Positions 27,872-34,910 of a stretch of 64,000 nt of DNA are shown here, in pieces. The notes beneath the pieces were generated by a model that saw nothing but the letters and a program-made list of their open reading frames with translations, ran no database searches and had not been told where the DNA came from. The translations under genes were made by a program, and so were the position numbers. The stretch is taken from contig NZ_QKLF01000004.1 in the NCBI RefSeq assembly GCF_003224335.1, forward strand, positions 248,001 through 312,000. The letters are read 5' to 3'. Within the stretch, counting starts at the first letter, position 1, and the number at the start of each line of letters is the position of its first letter. The DNA comes from Curtobacterium sp. MCJR17_055. Its GTDB lineage: Bacteria; Actinomycetota; Actinomycetes; Actinomycetales; Microbacteriaceae.

Positions 27872-28030
27872 ATGAGCCGCTGGGAATACCTCACGACCCC
27901 GTTGATCATCCACAACACCACCGCCATCCTCAACAACTTCGGTGAGCAGGGCTGGGAACTGGTCCAGGTCGTCACCGGCCCGGAGGGCGGGCTCGTCGCC
28001 TACCTGAAGCGTCCGAAGGCCGAGGCATGA
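27872..28030 (+). CDS. Small DUF4177-like protein
   Basis: Fifty-two residues reading MSRWEYLTTPLIIHNT then a helix and GWELVQVVTG, then GLVAYLKRP. This is the W-E-Y ... GWEL-V ... AYLKR pattern of DUF4177 and related small actinobacterial proteins encoded next to RidA. AAGGAA lies eight bases before the ATG. The stop overlaps the RidA start (ATGA). Function unknown; the constant pairing suggests it acts with RidA or the divergent PBP. Confidence 0.8.
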   Translation: MSRWEYLTTPLIIHNTTAILNNFGEQGWELVQVVTGPEGGLVAYLKRPKAEA

Positions 28031-28488
28031 GCGTCGCCGAGCGCCTGACCGAGCTCGGCATCACGGTGCCGGAGGTCGCGGCTCCCGTCGCCGCGTACGT
28101 CCCCGCCGTCGTCTCCGGCGCACACGTCTTCACCGCTGGGCAGCTGCCGTTCGTCGACGGCGCCCTGCCGGTGACGGGCAAGGTCGGGTCAGCGGTCGAC
28201 GCCGAGACGGCGACGGCGCAGGCCCGGGTGGCGGCGCTCAACGCCCTCGCCGCGGTGCAGAGCGTCGCCGGGTCGCTCGACCGGGTCGCCCGGGTCGTCA
28301 AGGTGACGGTCTTCGTGGCCTCCGACCCCTCGTTCACCGGGCAGCCGGCGGTCGCGAACGGAGCGTCGCAGCTCGTCGGCGACGTGTTCGGCGAAGCCGG
28401 CGTCCACGCGCGCAGCGCGGTCGGCGTCGCGGTCCTGCCGCTGGACGCACCGGTCGAGGTCGAGCTGGTCGTCGAGCTGACGGTCTGA
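28027..28488 (+). CDS. RidA family protein
   Basis: Cytoplasmic trimeric protein of 153 residues of the YjgF/YER057c/UK114 family; archetypes deaminate reactive 2-aminoacrylate-type enamines. Visible features are VFTAGQLPFVDG (conserved S/T-GQ-P loop near the N-terminus), the helix NALAAVQSVAGSLDRVARVVKVTVFVAS and the ARSAVGVAVLPLDAPVEVEL end, where the Arg is the usual carboxylate-binding residue. Starts within the stop of the DUF4177 gene; followed by a double hairpin. Confidence 0.9.
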   Translation: MSVAERLTELGITVPEVAAPVAAYVPAVVSGAHVFTAGQLPFVDGALPVTGKVGSAVDAETATAQARVAALNALAAVQSVAGSLDRVARVVKVTVFVASDPSFTGQPAVANGASQLVGDVFGEAGVHARSAVGVAVLPLDAPVEVELVVELTV

Positions 28489-28491
28489 CCA

Positions 28492-28566
28492 CCCACGGAC
28501 GCGACGCGTCCGTGGGACGCAGGAAGGGCCTCCCGGCCGGTGTGACGGGAGGCCCTTCCTGCGTCC
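28492..28566. terminator. Double hairpin terminator between convergent ridA-like gene and acs
   Basis: First hairpin: 12-bp arms 28492-28503 and 28505-28516 around one base. Second: perfect 21-bp arms 28515-28535 and 28546-28566 with a 10-base loop, containing the GGGCCTCCCG/CGGGAGGCCC core. The two overlap by two bases, so they may be alternative structures. Confidence 0.85.
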
Positions 28567-28572
28567 GCCCGG

Positions 28573-30537
28573 CTACATCAGGTCCGCGATGGTCGCCATG
28601 ATCGTCGGGTCGGCCAGCGTCGTCGTGTCGCCGATGCGACGCCCCTCGGCCGCGTCGCGGAGGAGGCGGCGCATGATCTTGCCGGACCGCGTCTTCGGCA
28701 GCTCCGGGACGATGACGACCTGACGGGGCTTCGCGATCGGGCCGATCCGCTTGCCGACCCAGGAGCGCAGCTCGGCGGCGGAGGCCTCGCGGTCGACGCC
28801 CTCGGCCGCCTCGGCGGTGAGGATCACGAACGCGACGACGGCCTGCCCGGTCGTCTCGTCGGCGGCACCGACGACCGCTGCTTCGGCGACTCCCTCGTGT
28901 CCGACGAGCGCGGACTCGATCTCCGCGGTGGACAGTCGGTGCCCGGAGACGTTCATCACGTCGTCGACGCGTCCCTGCACCCAGATGTCGCCCTGGCCGT
29001 CGAGCCGGGCGCCGTCGCCGGCGAAGTAGCGGCCCGGGAACCGTGACCAGTACGTCTCGACGAAGCGGTCGTCGTCGCCCCAGATGCCGCGCGCCATCGA
29101 CGGCCACGGCTCGGTGACGGTGAGGTAGCCGCTGCCGCCGGGACCCACGGGGGTGCCGTCCTCGTCCACGATCTCGGTGACGATCCCCGGCAGCGGGGTC
29201 TGTGCCGCGCCGGGCTTGAGCTTCGTCACGCCGGGCAGCGCCGAGATCATGATCGCGCCGGTCTCCGTCTGCCACCACGTGTCGACGATCGGGGTCCGGT
29301 CGTGGCCGATGACCTGCCGGTACCACTGCCACGCCTCGGGGTTGATCGGCTCGCCGACGCTGCCCAGCAGCCGGAGCGACTCGAGGCTGCGTGCTTCCGG
29401 GATCTGACGACCGGCCTTCATCGCGGCGCGGACCGCGGTCGGTGCCGTGTAGAGGACCGTGACCCCGTACGCGTCCACGATGTCCCACCAGCGACCGGGC
29501 TGTGGCTCGTCCGGCGTGCCCTCGTACAGGACCTGCGTCACGCCGTTCGCGAGGGGACCGTAGACGACGTACGTGTGACCGGTGATCCAGCCGATGTCGG
29601 CCGTGCACCAGTAGACGTCCTTCTCCGGGTGCATGTCGAAGACGTTCCGGTGCGTGTAGGCCGCCTGGGTGAGGTACCCGCCGGAGGTGTGCACGATGCC
29701 CTTCGGCTTCCCGGTCGTGCCCGAGGTGTACAGGATGAACAGGGGCGTCTCGGCGGGGAAGGCCTGCGCCTCGTGATCGGGAGCGGCGGCGGCGAACTCG
29801 TCGTGCCACCACCGGTCGCGGTCGGTCCAGGCGATCTCGTTGCCGCCGCGCTGCACGACGAGCACGTGCTCGACGCTGCCCGTGCCCTCGCCCTGCAGGG
29901 CCTCGTCCACGGCGGGCTTGAGCGGGGAGACGGCACCGCGACGCCATCCGCCGTCCGCGGTCACGACGACCTTCGCGCCGGCGTCCTCGATCCGGGCGCG
30001 GAGGCTCTCGGCGCTGAAGCCGCCGAAGACGACGGAGTGGATCGCGCCGAGCCGGGCGATCGCGAGCATCGTGACGACGGCCTCCGGGATGAGGGGGAGG
30101 TACACGACGACACGGTCACCACGCCCGACGCCGAGACCCTGCAGCATGTTCGCCGCGCGCTGCACGTCCGCCGTCAGCTCGGCGTAGGTGACGGTGCGGG
30201 TGTCGCCGTTCGCGCCCTCGAAGTGGATCGCGACGCGGTCGCCGTTGCCGGCGCGGACGTGCCGGTCGAGGCAGTTCTCGGCGACGTTGAGCTCCCCGTC
30301 CGCGAACCACCGGGCGAACGGTGCCCCGGACCAGTCGAGCGTCGTCGTGAAGGGCGTCCGCCAGTTGAGCAGGGCTCGGGACTGCTCCGCCCAGAACGCC
30401 ACCCGGTCGGCGCTCGCGGCGTCGTGGAGGCCCTGGTCGGCGACGGCGTCCGCGACGAACTCGGGCGACGGTGGGAACGTCGTCGCGTCGTCGGAGGTGT
30501 CGGCCTGCTGTGGAGCGGCCTGCTGCGGAATCGTCAT
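28573..30537 (-). CDS. acs: Acetyl-CoA synthetase (AMP-forming)
   Basis: Activates acetate to acetyl-AMP and then acetyl-CoA, the high-affinity acetate assimilation route. The 654-residue protein is full length: ANL superfamily ATP loop YTSGTTGKPKG, DTWWQTETGAIM, YFAGDGARLD (hinge Asp region), SGHRLSTAE and catalytic Lys620 in RSGKIMRR, the site that is acetylated in other bacteria to switch the enzyme off. AAAGGA lies before the ATG. Convergent with the RidA gene. With pta-ackA in the same window the cell has both acetate pathways. Confidence 0.97.
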   Translation of the reverse strand: MTIPQQAAPQQADTSDDATTFPPSPEFVADAVADQGLHDAASADRVAFWAEQSRALLNWRTPFTTTLDWSGAPFARWFADGELNVAENCLDRHVRAGNGDRVAIHFEGANGDTRTVTYAELTADVQRAANMLQGLGVGRGDRVVVYLPLIPEAVVTMLAIARLGAIHSVVFGGFSAESLRARIEDAGAKVVVTADGGWRRGAVSPLKPAVDEALQGEGTGSVEHVLVVQRGGNEIAWTDRDRWWHDEFAAAAPDHEAQAFPAETPLFILYTSGTTGKPKGIVHTSGGYLTQAAYTHRNVFDMHPEKDVYWCTADIGWITGHTYVVYGPLANGVTQVLYEGTPDEPQPGRWWDIVDAYGVTVLYTAPTAVRAAMKAGRQIPEARSLESLRLLGSVGEPINPEAWQWYRQVIGHDRTPIVDTWWQTETGAIMISALPGVTKLKPGAAQTPLPGIVTEIVDEDGTPVGPGGSGYLTVTEPWPSMARGIWGDDDRFVETYWSRFPGRYFAGDGARLDGQGDIWVQGRVDDVMNVSGHRLSTAEIESALVGHEGVAEAAVVGAADETTGQAVVAFVILTAEAAEGVDREASAAELRSWVGKRIGPIAKPRQVVIVPELPKTRSGKIMRRLLRDAAEGRRIGDTTTLADPTIMATIADLM

Positions 30538-30780
30538 CGATGTCCTTTCGTCTCGTCCGCCCGGGACGCGGTCGGACCACCGAGGCAGACGACGACCGGG
30601 CGCAGTCGGAGACTACTCCCGACCGCGCTCCCGGCGGAGGACCCGGCCCGGTGCCGGCAGCGAGCGCCGTCCTGCGGTCCGGCCCGTCACCGCGGACCTG
30701 CCGGCGCGCAGCGGGACAGTCGATCCGCGCAGGTCCTCGCGTTCCGCGTCCAGGAGTGTCGGCGCATCCCCTTCGTGGGG

Positions 30781-30786
30781 TACAGT
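30781..30786 (+). promoter_or_regulatory. -10 element of the 6C RNA
   Basis: TACAGT (30781-30786), preceded by a small CCCC/GGGG hairpin (30768-30780); no consensus -35 is seen. Predicted start about 30793. Confidence 0.5.
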
Positions 30787-30792
30787 GTTCCC

Positions 30793-30891
30793 TGCCGGGC
30801 TCGTTCCCGGTGGCACCGGTCACGATTCCCCCCAATCACCCCGGTGTCCAGGCGGCACCCGTTCCCCCCAACAGGTGCCGCCTCTTCTTCT
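30793..30891 (+). ncRNA. 6C small RNA
   Basis: Two hairpins each expose a loop of six cytosines, the defining feature of the actinobacterial 6C RNA (B11 in mycobacteria). Hairpin 1: CACCGG (30814-30819) with CCGGTG (30841-30846) and an inner GATT-CCCCCC-AATC (30824-30837). Hairpin 2: AGGCGGCACC (30850-30859) with GGTGCCGCCT (30874-30883) and an inner GTT-CCCCCC-AAC (30861-30872). The second hairpin is followed by CTTCTTCTTCCC and doubles as a rho-independent terminator. Known 6C RNAs act in trans on mRNAs through the C-rich loops; the 5' end here is inferred from the -10. Confidence 0.92.
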
Positions 30892-31210
30892 TCCCGGCTG
30901 GACCGCACGGGCGTGCGTCGGACGGAACGGGCGCGACGCCGCCGATCGGCAGCAGGACGCGGCCGACGTGGACAGACCGGTCGGCCCAGCCCCGCGCCCC
31001 ACGCCGGTCTCGTCGCGCTCATCGGGACCCACTCGTCCCGGTCCGCCCTTCGGCGGACCCGCGACCTCGGCGCCGGATCGCTGCAGCACCCGGACATCCG
31101 GAACGGGGTACGAAGGCGATCGTCGGGGTACAAATCGCTCACGGTCGTGACGTCGGGCAGGGCTGTCCACCGGTCCGGCCGGGAGGCGCGGATCACCTGA
31201 AGCGCGGCCG
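30892..31210. other. Intergenic region without recognised gene
   Basis: About 320 bp between the 6C RNA and the tad ATPase. Open frames on both strands lack ribosome-binding sites and resemble nothing I know. A short direct repeat CGGGGTAC occurs twice (near 31103 and 31125). The stretch 30538-30780 upstream of the 6C RNA likewise holds only the presumed acs promoter (minus-strand TAGTCT, 30615-30610). Confidence 0.5.
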
Positions 31211-31222
31211 TACCGTCGCGCC
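31211..31222 (+). promoter_or_regulatory. -10 element of leaderless tad operon transcript
   Basis: TACCGT (31211-31216) ends six bases before the ATG of the tad ATPase; no ribosome-binding site. Confidence 0.55.
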
Positions 31223-32461
31223 ATGCACCGCCATCGCGCTCCGTTCCTGCCCGGGTCTCCGCCTCCTCACCATCGGCGGCGTGCCGCGTCGTTGGTCGAC
31301 TTCGAGGAGCTCGCGCCCCTGGTCGCCGACGACCGCGTGACGGACGTACTGGTCCTGGGCGGACGGGGCGTCTGGACCGACCGGGGCGCCGGGTTGGTCG
31401 TCGTGCCGGGACTCGTCCTGCCGGAGGACCGCGCCCGCGACCTCGCCCGTGCCCTGGTCGCCCGCGGCGGACGGCACGTCGACGAGACCACACCCTGCGC
31501 CGACGTCCGGCACGGAGACGGGATCCGTGTGCACGCGGTGCTCGCTCCGGTGTCCGTGCACGGGACGGCGATCTCCGTCCGGCTGCCACGCGACGAGCGA
31601 CCCACGATCGACCGCCTGGCCGACCGAGGGTTCTTCGAGCGGGTGCCGCGCCGGCTCGTCGAGCGGGCCGTGCACGAACGGCAGAACGTGCTCGTGACGG
31701 GGGCCACCGGGAGCGGGAAGACCACGCTCCTCGCAGCGATGCTCGCGCAGGTGCCGGCCCGCGAACGCATCATCACGGTGGAGGACGTCGCCGAACTCCG
31801 GGTCGACCACCCGCACGTCGTCGCGCTCGAGGCCCGGCAGGCGAACGCGGAGGGCGCCGGCGAGCTGGGTCTCGGTCGACTGCTCCGCGAAGCGCTCCGG
31901 ATGCGACCAGACCGGATCGTCGTGGGGGAGTGCCGGGGCGCCGAGGTCCGGGAGCTCACGTCGGCCCTCAACACCGGGCACGACGGGGGCGCGGGGACCG
32001 TGCATGCGAACGGCCTCGACGACGTCGCCGCGCGACTCGAAGCGCTCGGTGCGCTGGCCGGGCTCGGACCCGAGTCGCTCGCGCGACAGGCGGCGAGTGC
32101 GTTCGACCTGGTGCTGCACGTGGAGCGCCGGCACGGGGTGCGGCGGTTGGCAGCGGTGGGCCGGATGCACGTCGACCGCGCCGGACGGTTGGTGGTCGCC
32201 GACGTCGAGGCCGTGCTGAGCCGGGCGGCGTCGAGCCGGGGCGCGCCGAGCCGGGTCGTGTCGAGCAGCGGGGACCGGGTGGCGGCACCTGAGGGCGCGA
32301 GGACGGGCGGGCCGGCCCGGATCGACGGTTGCGGCTCGTCGGCGCCCCGCAGTGGCTCCCGACCCGCGGGCGACGCTCGACGTGATGCGCGGCGGGTCGA
32401 CGACGAGCAGTGCCGCCGGAGGACAGGCGGGGCGCACCGACGTCCCCGTGACGGCTCGTGA
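31223..32461 (+). CDS. tadA: TadA/CpaF-type pilus secretion ATPase
   Basis: Hexameric ATPase of the GspE superfamily that powers assembly of Flp-type (tight adherence) pili at the cytoplasmic membrane. Of 412 residues, 24-320 form the N-terminal and ATPase domains: Walker A GATGSGKT (160-167), Asp box ITVEDVAEL, Walker B region RPDRIVVGECRGAEV and His box NTGHDGGAGTVHAN. The last 80 residues are an Arg/Ser/Gly-rich tail not seen in typical members. ATG 31223 appears leaderless. First gene of a five-gene operon; GTGA overlap with the next. Confidence 0.92.
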   Translation: MHRHRAPFLPGSPPPHHRRRAASLVDFEELAPLVADDRVTDVLVLGGRGVWTDRGAGLVVVPGLVLPEDRARDLARALVARGGRHVDETTPCADVRHGDGIRVHAVLAPVSVHGTAISVRLPRDERPTIDRLADRGFFERVPRRLVERAVHERQNVLVTGATGSGKTTLLAAMLAQVPARERIITVEDVAELRVDHPHVVALEARQANAEGAGELGLGRLLREALRMRPDRIVVGECRGAEVRELTSALNTGHDGGAGTVHANGLDDVAARLEALGALAGLGPESLARQAASAFDLVLHVERRHGVRRLAAVGRMHVDRAGRLVVADVEAVLSRAASSRGAPSRVVSSSGDRVAAPEGARTGGPARIDGCGSSAPRSGSRPAGDARRDARRVDDEQCRRRTGGAHRRPRDGS

Positions 32462-33471
32462 CGACGCCCCGCGCGCGGACCGGTGATCGCGCCGGACCGA
32501 GGACCGATCCCCTCGGCCGACCGCTGGACCTCGCACGGACGCTGGACCGCGTCGCCGTGCTGGTCGCTGCCGGCGTCCCACCGCCGCGGGCGTGGGCGCT
32601 CGTGACCGCGGCGGCAGCCGCACCGACCCAGAGGCGGTCGTACCCGGCCACTGGCCAACCGGAGCCGCGCCGGGGACGGGCGGGACTGGTCCGACGCCGG
32701 ACCCGTCCATCCCGCAGGACGGTACGAGGACGTGGCCCGGCGGGCGGCGGTCGCGGGTCGTGGGACCCCTCGACCGAGCGGGACGTCGAGGGGGTGCTCG
32801 CCGTCGCGGCCCGGACGGGAGCGCCGGTGGCACCGACACTCCGGGCGCTCGCAGTGTCCCTGCGCGATGCCGAACAGACGGCGCGGTCGATCCGCACCGC
32901 GCTCGCCGGTCCGCGCGCGAGCACACGGGTCGTGTTGACGCTCCCGGTCTTCGGGGCGCTGCTCGGGTGGGCCTGGGGTGTCGACTCGGTCGGCGTCCTG
33001 GTGGGCAGCCCTGTCGGCTCGGTCTGCCTGGTCACGGCGGTGGTGCTCGTCGCGGTCGCGCACCGGTGGACGCAGCGACTCGTGGCCTCCGCTGCGGAGA
33101 ACGAGCCGATGCCGGGGCTGCTGCTCGACGTCTGGGCCGTGGCGCTCTCCGGCGGTGGCGCCTGGACCGACGCCGGCGCCAGCGTCGACGCCGTGTTCGC
33201 CGATCGGGCCTGGCCGCAGCCGGACCGTGACCGGCTCGCGGAGACCCTGGCGCTCGCCGGACGAGCCGGGGTCCCGGCCGCCGGGCTCCTCCGCGCGTGC
33301 GCCCTCGACCGGCGGGCGGACGCCGCTGCCGAGGGTCTCGCGCGCGCCGAGCGGCTGGGGGTACGGCTCGTGCTGCCGCTCGGGGTGTGCATCCTGCCGG
33401 CGTTCGTACTGGTGGGGGTGGTGCCCGTGGTCGTGGGCATCCTCTCCTCCACATCGGGTGCCTTCGGCTGA
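32458..33471 (+). CDS. TadB/TadC-like type II secretion F-family membrane protein
   Basis: Platform protein for Flp pilus assembly, 337 residues. The N-terminal soluble part (residues 20-150) contains the F-domain start (ARTLDRVAVLVAAGVPPPRAW) interrupted by an Arg/Gly-rich insert at about 56-105; two transmembrane helices lie near 155-200, and a second F-type repeat (LLDVWAVALSGGGAWTDA) with a final helix near 310-335 follows. Canonical systems have separate TadB and TadC; only this one is present here. Starts within the stop of the ATPase gene. Confidence 0.8.
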   Translation: MTTPRARTGDRAGPRTDPLGRPLDLARTLDRVAVLVAAGVPPPRAWALVTAAAAAPTQRRSYPATGQPEPRRGRAGLVRRRTRPSRRTVRGRGPAGGGRGSWDPSTERDVEGVLAVAARTGAPVAPTLRALAVSLRDAEQTARSIRTALAGPRASTRVVLTLPVFGALLGWAWGVDSVGVLVGSPVGSVCLVTAVVLVAVAHRWTQRLVASAAENEPMPGLLLDVWAVALSGGGAWTDAGASVDAVFADRAWPQPDRDRLAETLALAGRAGVPAAGLLRACALDRRADAAAEGLARAERLGVRLVLPLGVCILPAFVLVGVVPVVVGILSSTSGAFG

Positions 33472-33527
33472 CCCCTCCACGGACGGTCGCGGGTGCCGAT
33501 CGCACGACCGGCGCCTCGCCGAGACTC

Positions 33528-33547
33528 GGACCAGGGCCCGCTGGTCC
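33528..33547 (+). promoter_or_regulatory. Hairpin in the leader of the pilin gene
   Basis: GGACCAG (33528-33534) pairs with CTGGTCC (33541-33547) in the 160-bp gap before the pilin-like gene, the only real gap in the tad operon. It could be an attenuator or protect the abundant pilin message; no separate promoter is clear. Confidence 0.4.
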
Positions 33548-33631
33548 AGCAACCGCGGGGCCGAGACCGTCCGGCCGGGACCGACGGGCCCGGATCGGAC
33601 ACACGAGACAAGACAGAAGGAAGGACACCAC

Positions 33632-33850
33632 ATGGAGAAGGACATCCCGAGTGCGGACCTGCCGCCGGCGGAGGCGCGACCGGAGCGTCGGAGGACGCGG
33701 CTGCGGGACGACGACGGGTCCGCCACGGCGGAGTACGCGGTGGTCATCTTGGCGGCCGTGGCCTTCGCCGGCGTCCTGGTCGCGGTGATGCGGTCCGGCG
33801 AGGTACAGGTCCTGCTCACCGAACTCGTCCGCACCGCGCTCACGCCGTGA
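33632..33850 (+). CDS. DUF4244 Flp-pilin-like protein
   Basis: Seventy-two residues: a charged N-terminus, then DDDGSATAEYAVVILAAVAFAGVLVAVM, i.e. the prepilin-like G-x4-E-Y junction with Glu+5 followed by one hydrophobic helix, and a short C-terminal end (VQVLLTELVRTAL). This is the DUF4244 family found in actinobacterial tad loci, taken to be the major Flp pilin. Strong GAAGGAAGG site before the ATG. GTGA overlap with the TadE gene. Confidence 0.88.
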   Translation: MEKDIPSADLPPAEARPERRRTRLRDDDGSATAEYAVVILAAVAFAGVLVAVMRSGEVQVLLTELVRTALTP

Positions 33851-34272
33851 GTCCGCGGCGAACCCGCCCACCAGCAGACGAACGCGGATCGGTCACCGTC
33901 GAGTTCGCCGTCGCGCTACCGGTCGTCGCCGCCGTCCTGGCCGCGGGAATCGGCGGCGTGCGGGTCGTCGACGCGCAGGGCCGTCTGCAGGCCGCCGCGG
34001 TCACGGCCGCCCGGGCGTTCGGACGCGGCGACGACGACGCGGGCCGCCGGGCGCTCCGGACGGCGGGAGCCGGGTCGTTCCGCATCGACCACACACAGGG
34101 CTTGGTCTGTGTGCACGCCGGGCGGGCCGCGGGGAGCGGTCCGTTCGCGGCGCTCGTGCTGCGGGAGAGCGCCTGCTCGGTCGACGAGCGTGACCCGGCC
34201 GAGCACGACCTGGGTGACCACGTCGCGGACGGGCTGGCCGAAGACGGGCCCGACGGCGGCGGCCCGTCGTGA
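33847..34272 (+). CDS. TadE-like pseudopilin
   Basis: Protein of 141 residues with an N-terminal ADERGSVTVEFAVALPVVAAVL segment: the E-F of TadE prepilins followed by a membrane helix, then a small extracellular domain with two Cys. TadE/TadF pseudopilins are minor components needed for Flp pilus assembly. Coupled by four-base overlaps to both neighbours. Confidence 0.85.
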   Translation: MSPRRTRPPADERGSVTVEFAVALPVVAAVLAAGIGGVRVVDAQGRLQAAAVTAARAFGRGDDDAGRRALRTAGAGSFRIDHTQGLVCVHAGRAAGSGPFAALVLRESACSVDERDPAEHDLGDHVADGLAEDGPDGGGPS

Positions 34273-34910
34273 CCCGGCCGATCCGGATCGCTCCCGGTGC
34301 CCGGTCGGGCGGAGCGGCGTACCTGTCCGTTCGGTCTCGACCGTCGGTCGCCGGGCGGGCAGACGACGGAGGATCGGTGGCGGTCGTGCTCGTCGCGGTC
34401 CTCGCTGCCGTCTCGCTCGTCGTCGTGTCGGCGCTCGCCGCCGCCGGCCTCCGCGTCGCATCGGCTCGGGCGCAGGGGGCAGCGGACACCGCGGCACTCA
34501 GCGCAGCGGCCGCGACGGTCGGACTGGCGCCGGGCCCGCCGTGCGCTGCTGCTCGCCGCTCCGCCCGGGCCGTCCGGGCCGACGTCCGCACCTGCTCCGT
34601 CACCGGGGCCGTCGCGCGTGTCGCCGTCGTGGTCGGGTCCGGGCCGCTGTCCGTCGGGGCCGTGGCGGTCGCCGGACCGCACGGCGGCGCAGACGCCTCG
34701 GCCGGGGCGACGGACACCGGCCGTGTCGTCCAGCCGGAGGTCGCGGACCACCTCCGGCTCCGCCGGGCATCCCCACCGGAGTGTGTATGGTGTGCCTGTC
34801 GGCCCGCCGGTCACCGAGTTCCCGGTCGACCCGGACGCATCCACGACGTCCGTCGGCTGACCAGCACCATCGATCAAGGAGACACGTGCCAGGCACGAAG
34901 AAGCTCGTGA
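34269..34910 (+). CDS. Rv3654c-like TadE-related membrane protein
   Basis: Protein of 213 residues. DDGGSVAVVLVAVLAAVSLVVVSA is a GS-start membrane helix, followed by SARAQGAADTAALSAAAA, the R-x-Q-x-AADxAALAAA pattern shared by Rv3654c-type proteins at the end of actinobacterial tad loci. The last 60 residues (from about 155) do not look conserved, run through the topA promoter region and overlap the first 25 bases of topA in another frame, so the natural end could be a relic of a shifted stop. Role in Flp pilus assembly is inferred from position. Confidence 0.75.
   Translation: MTRPIRIAPGARSGGAAYLSVRSRPSVAGRADDGGSVAVVLVAVLAAVSLVVVSALAAAGLRVASARAQGAADTAALSAAAATVGLAPGPPCAAARRSARAVRADVRTCSVTGAVARVAVVVGSGPLSVGAVAVAGPHGGADASAGATDTGRVVQPEVADHLRLRRASPPECVWCACRPAGHRVPGRPGRIHDVRRLTSTIDQGDTCQARRSS
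34786..34791 (+). promoter_or_regulatory. Possible topA -10 element
   Basis: TATGGT at 34786-34791 inside the end of the preceding gene would start a transcript near 34798, giving topA its own promoter with an 88-base leader. No clear -35. Confidence 0.35.
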
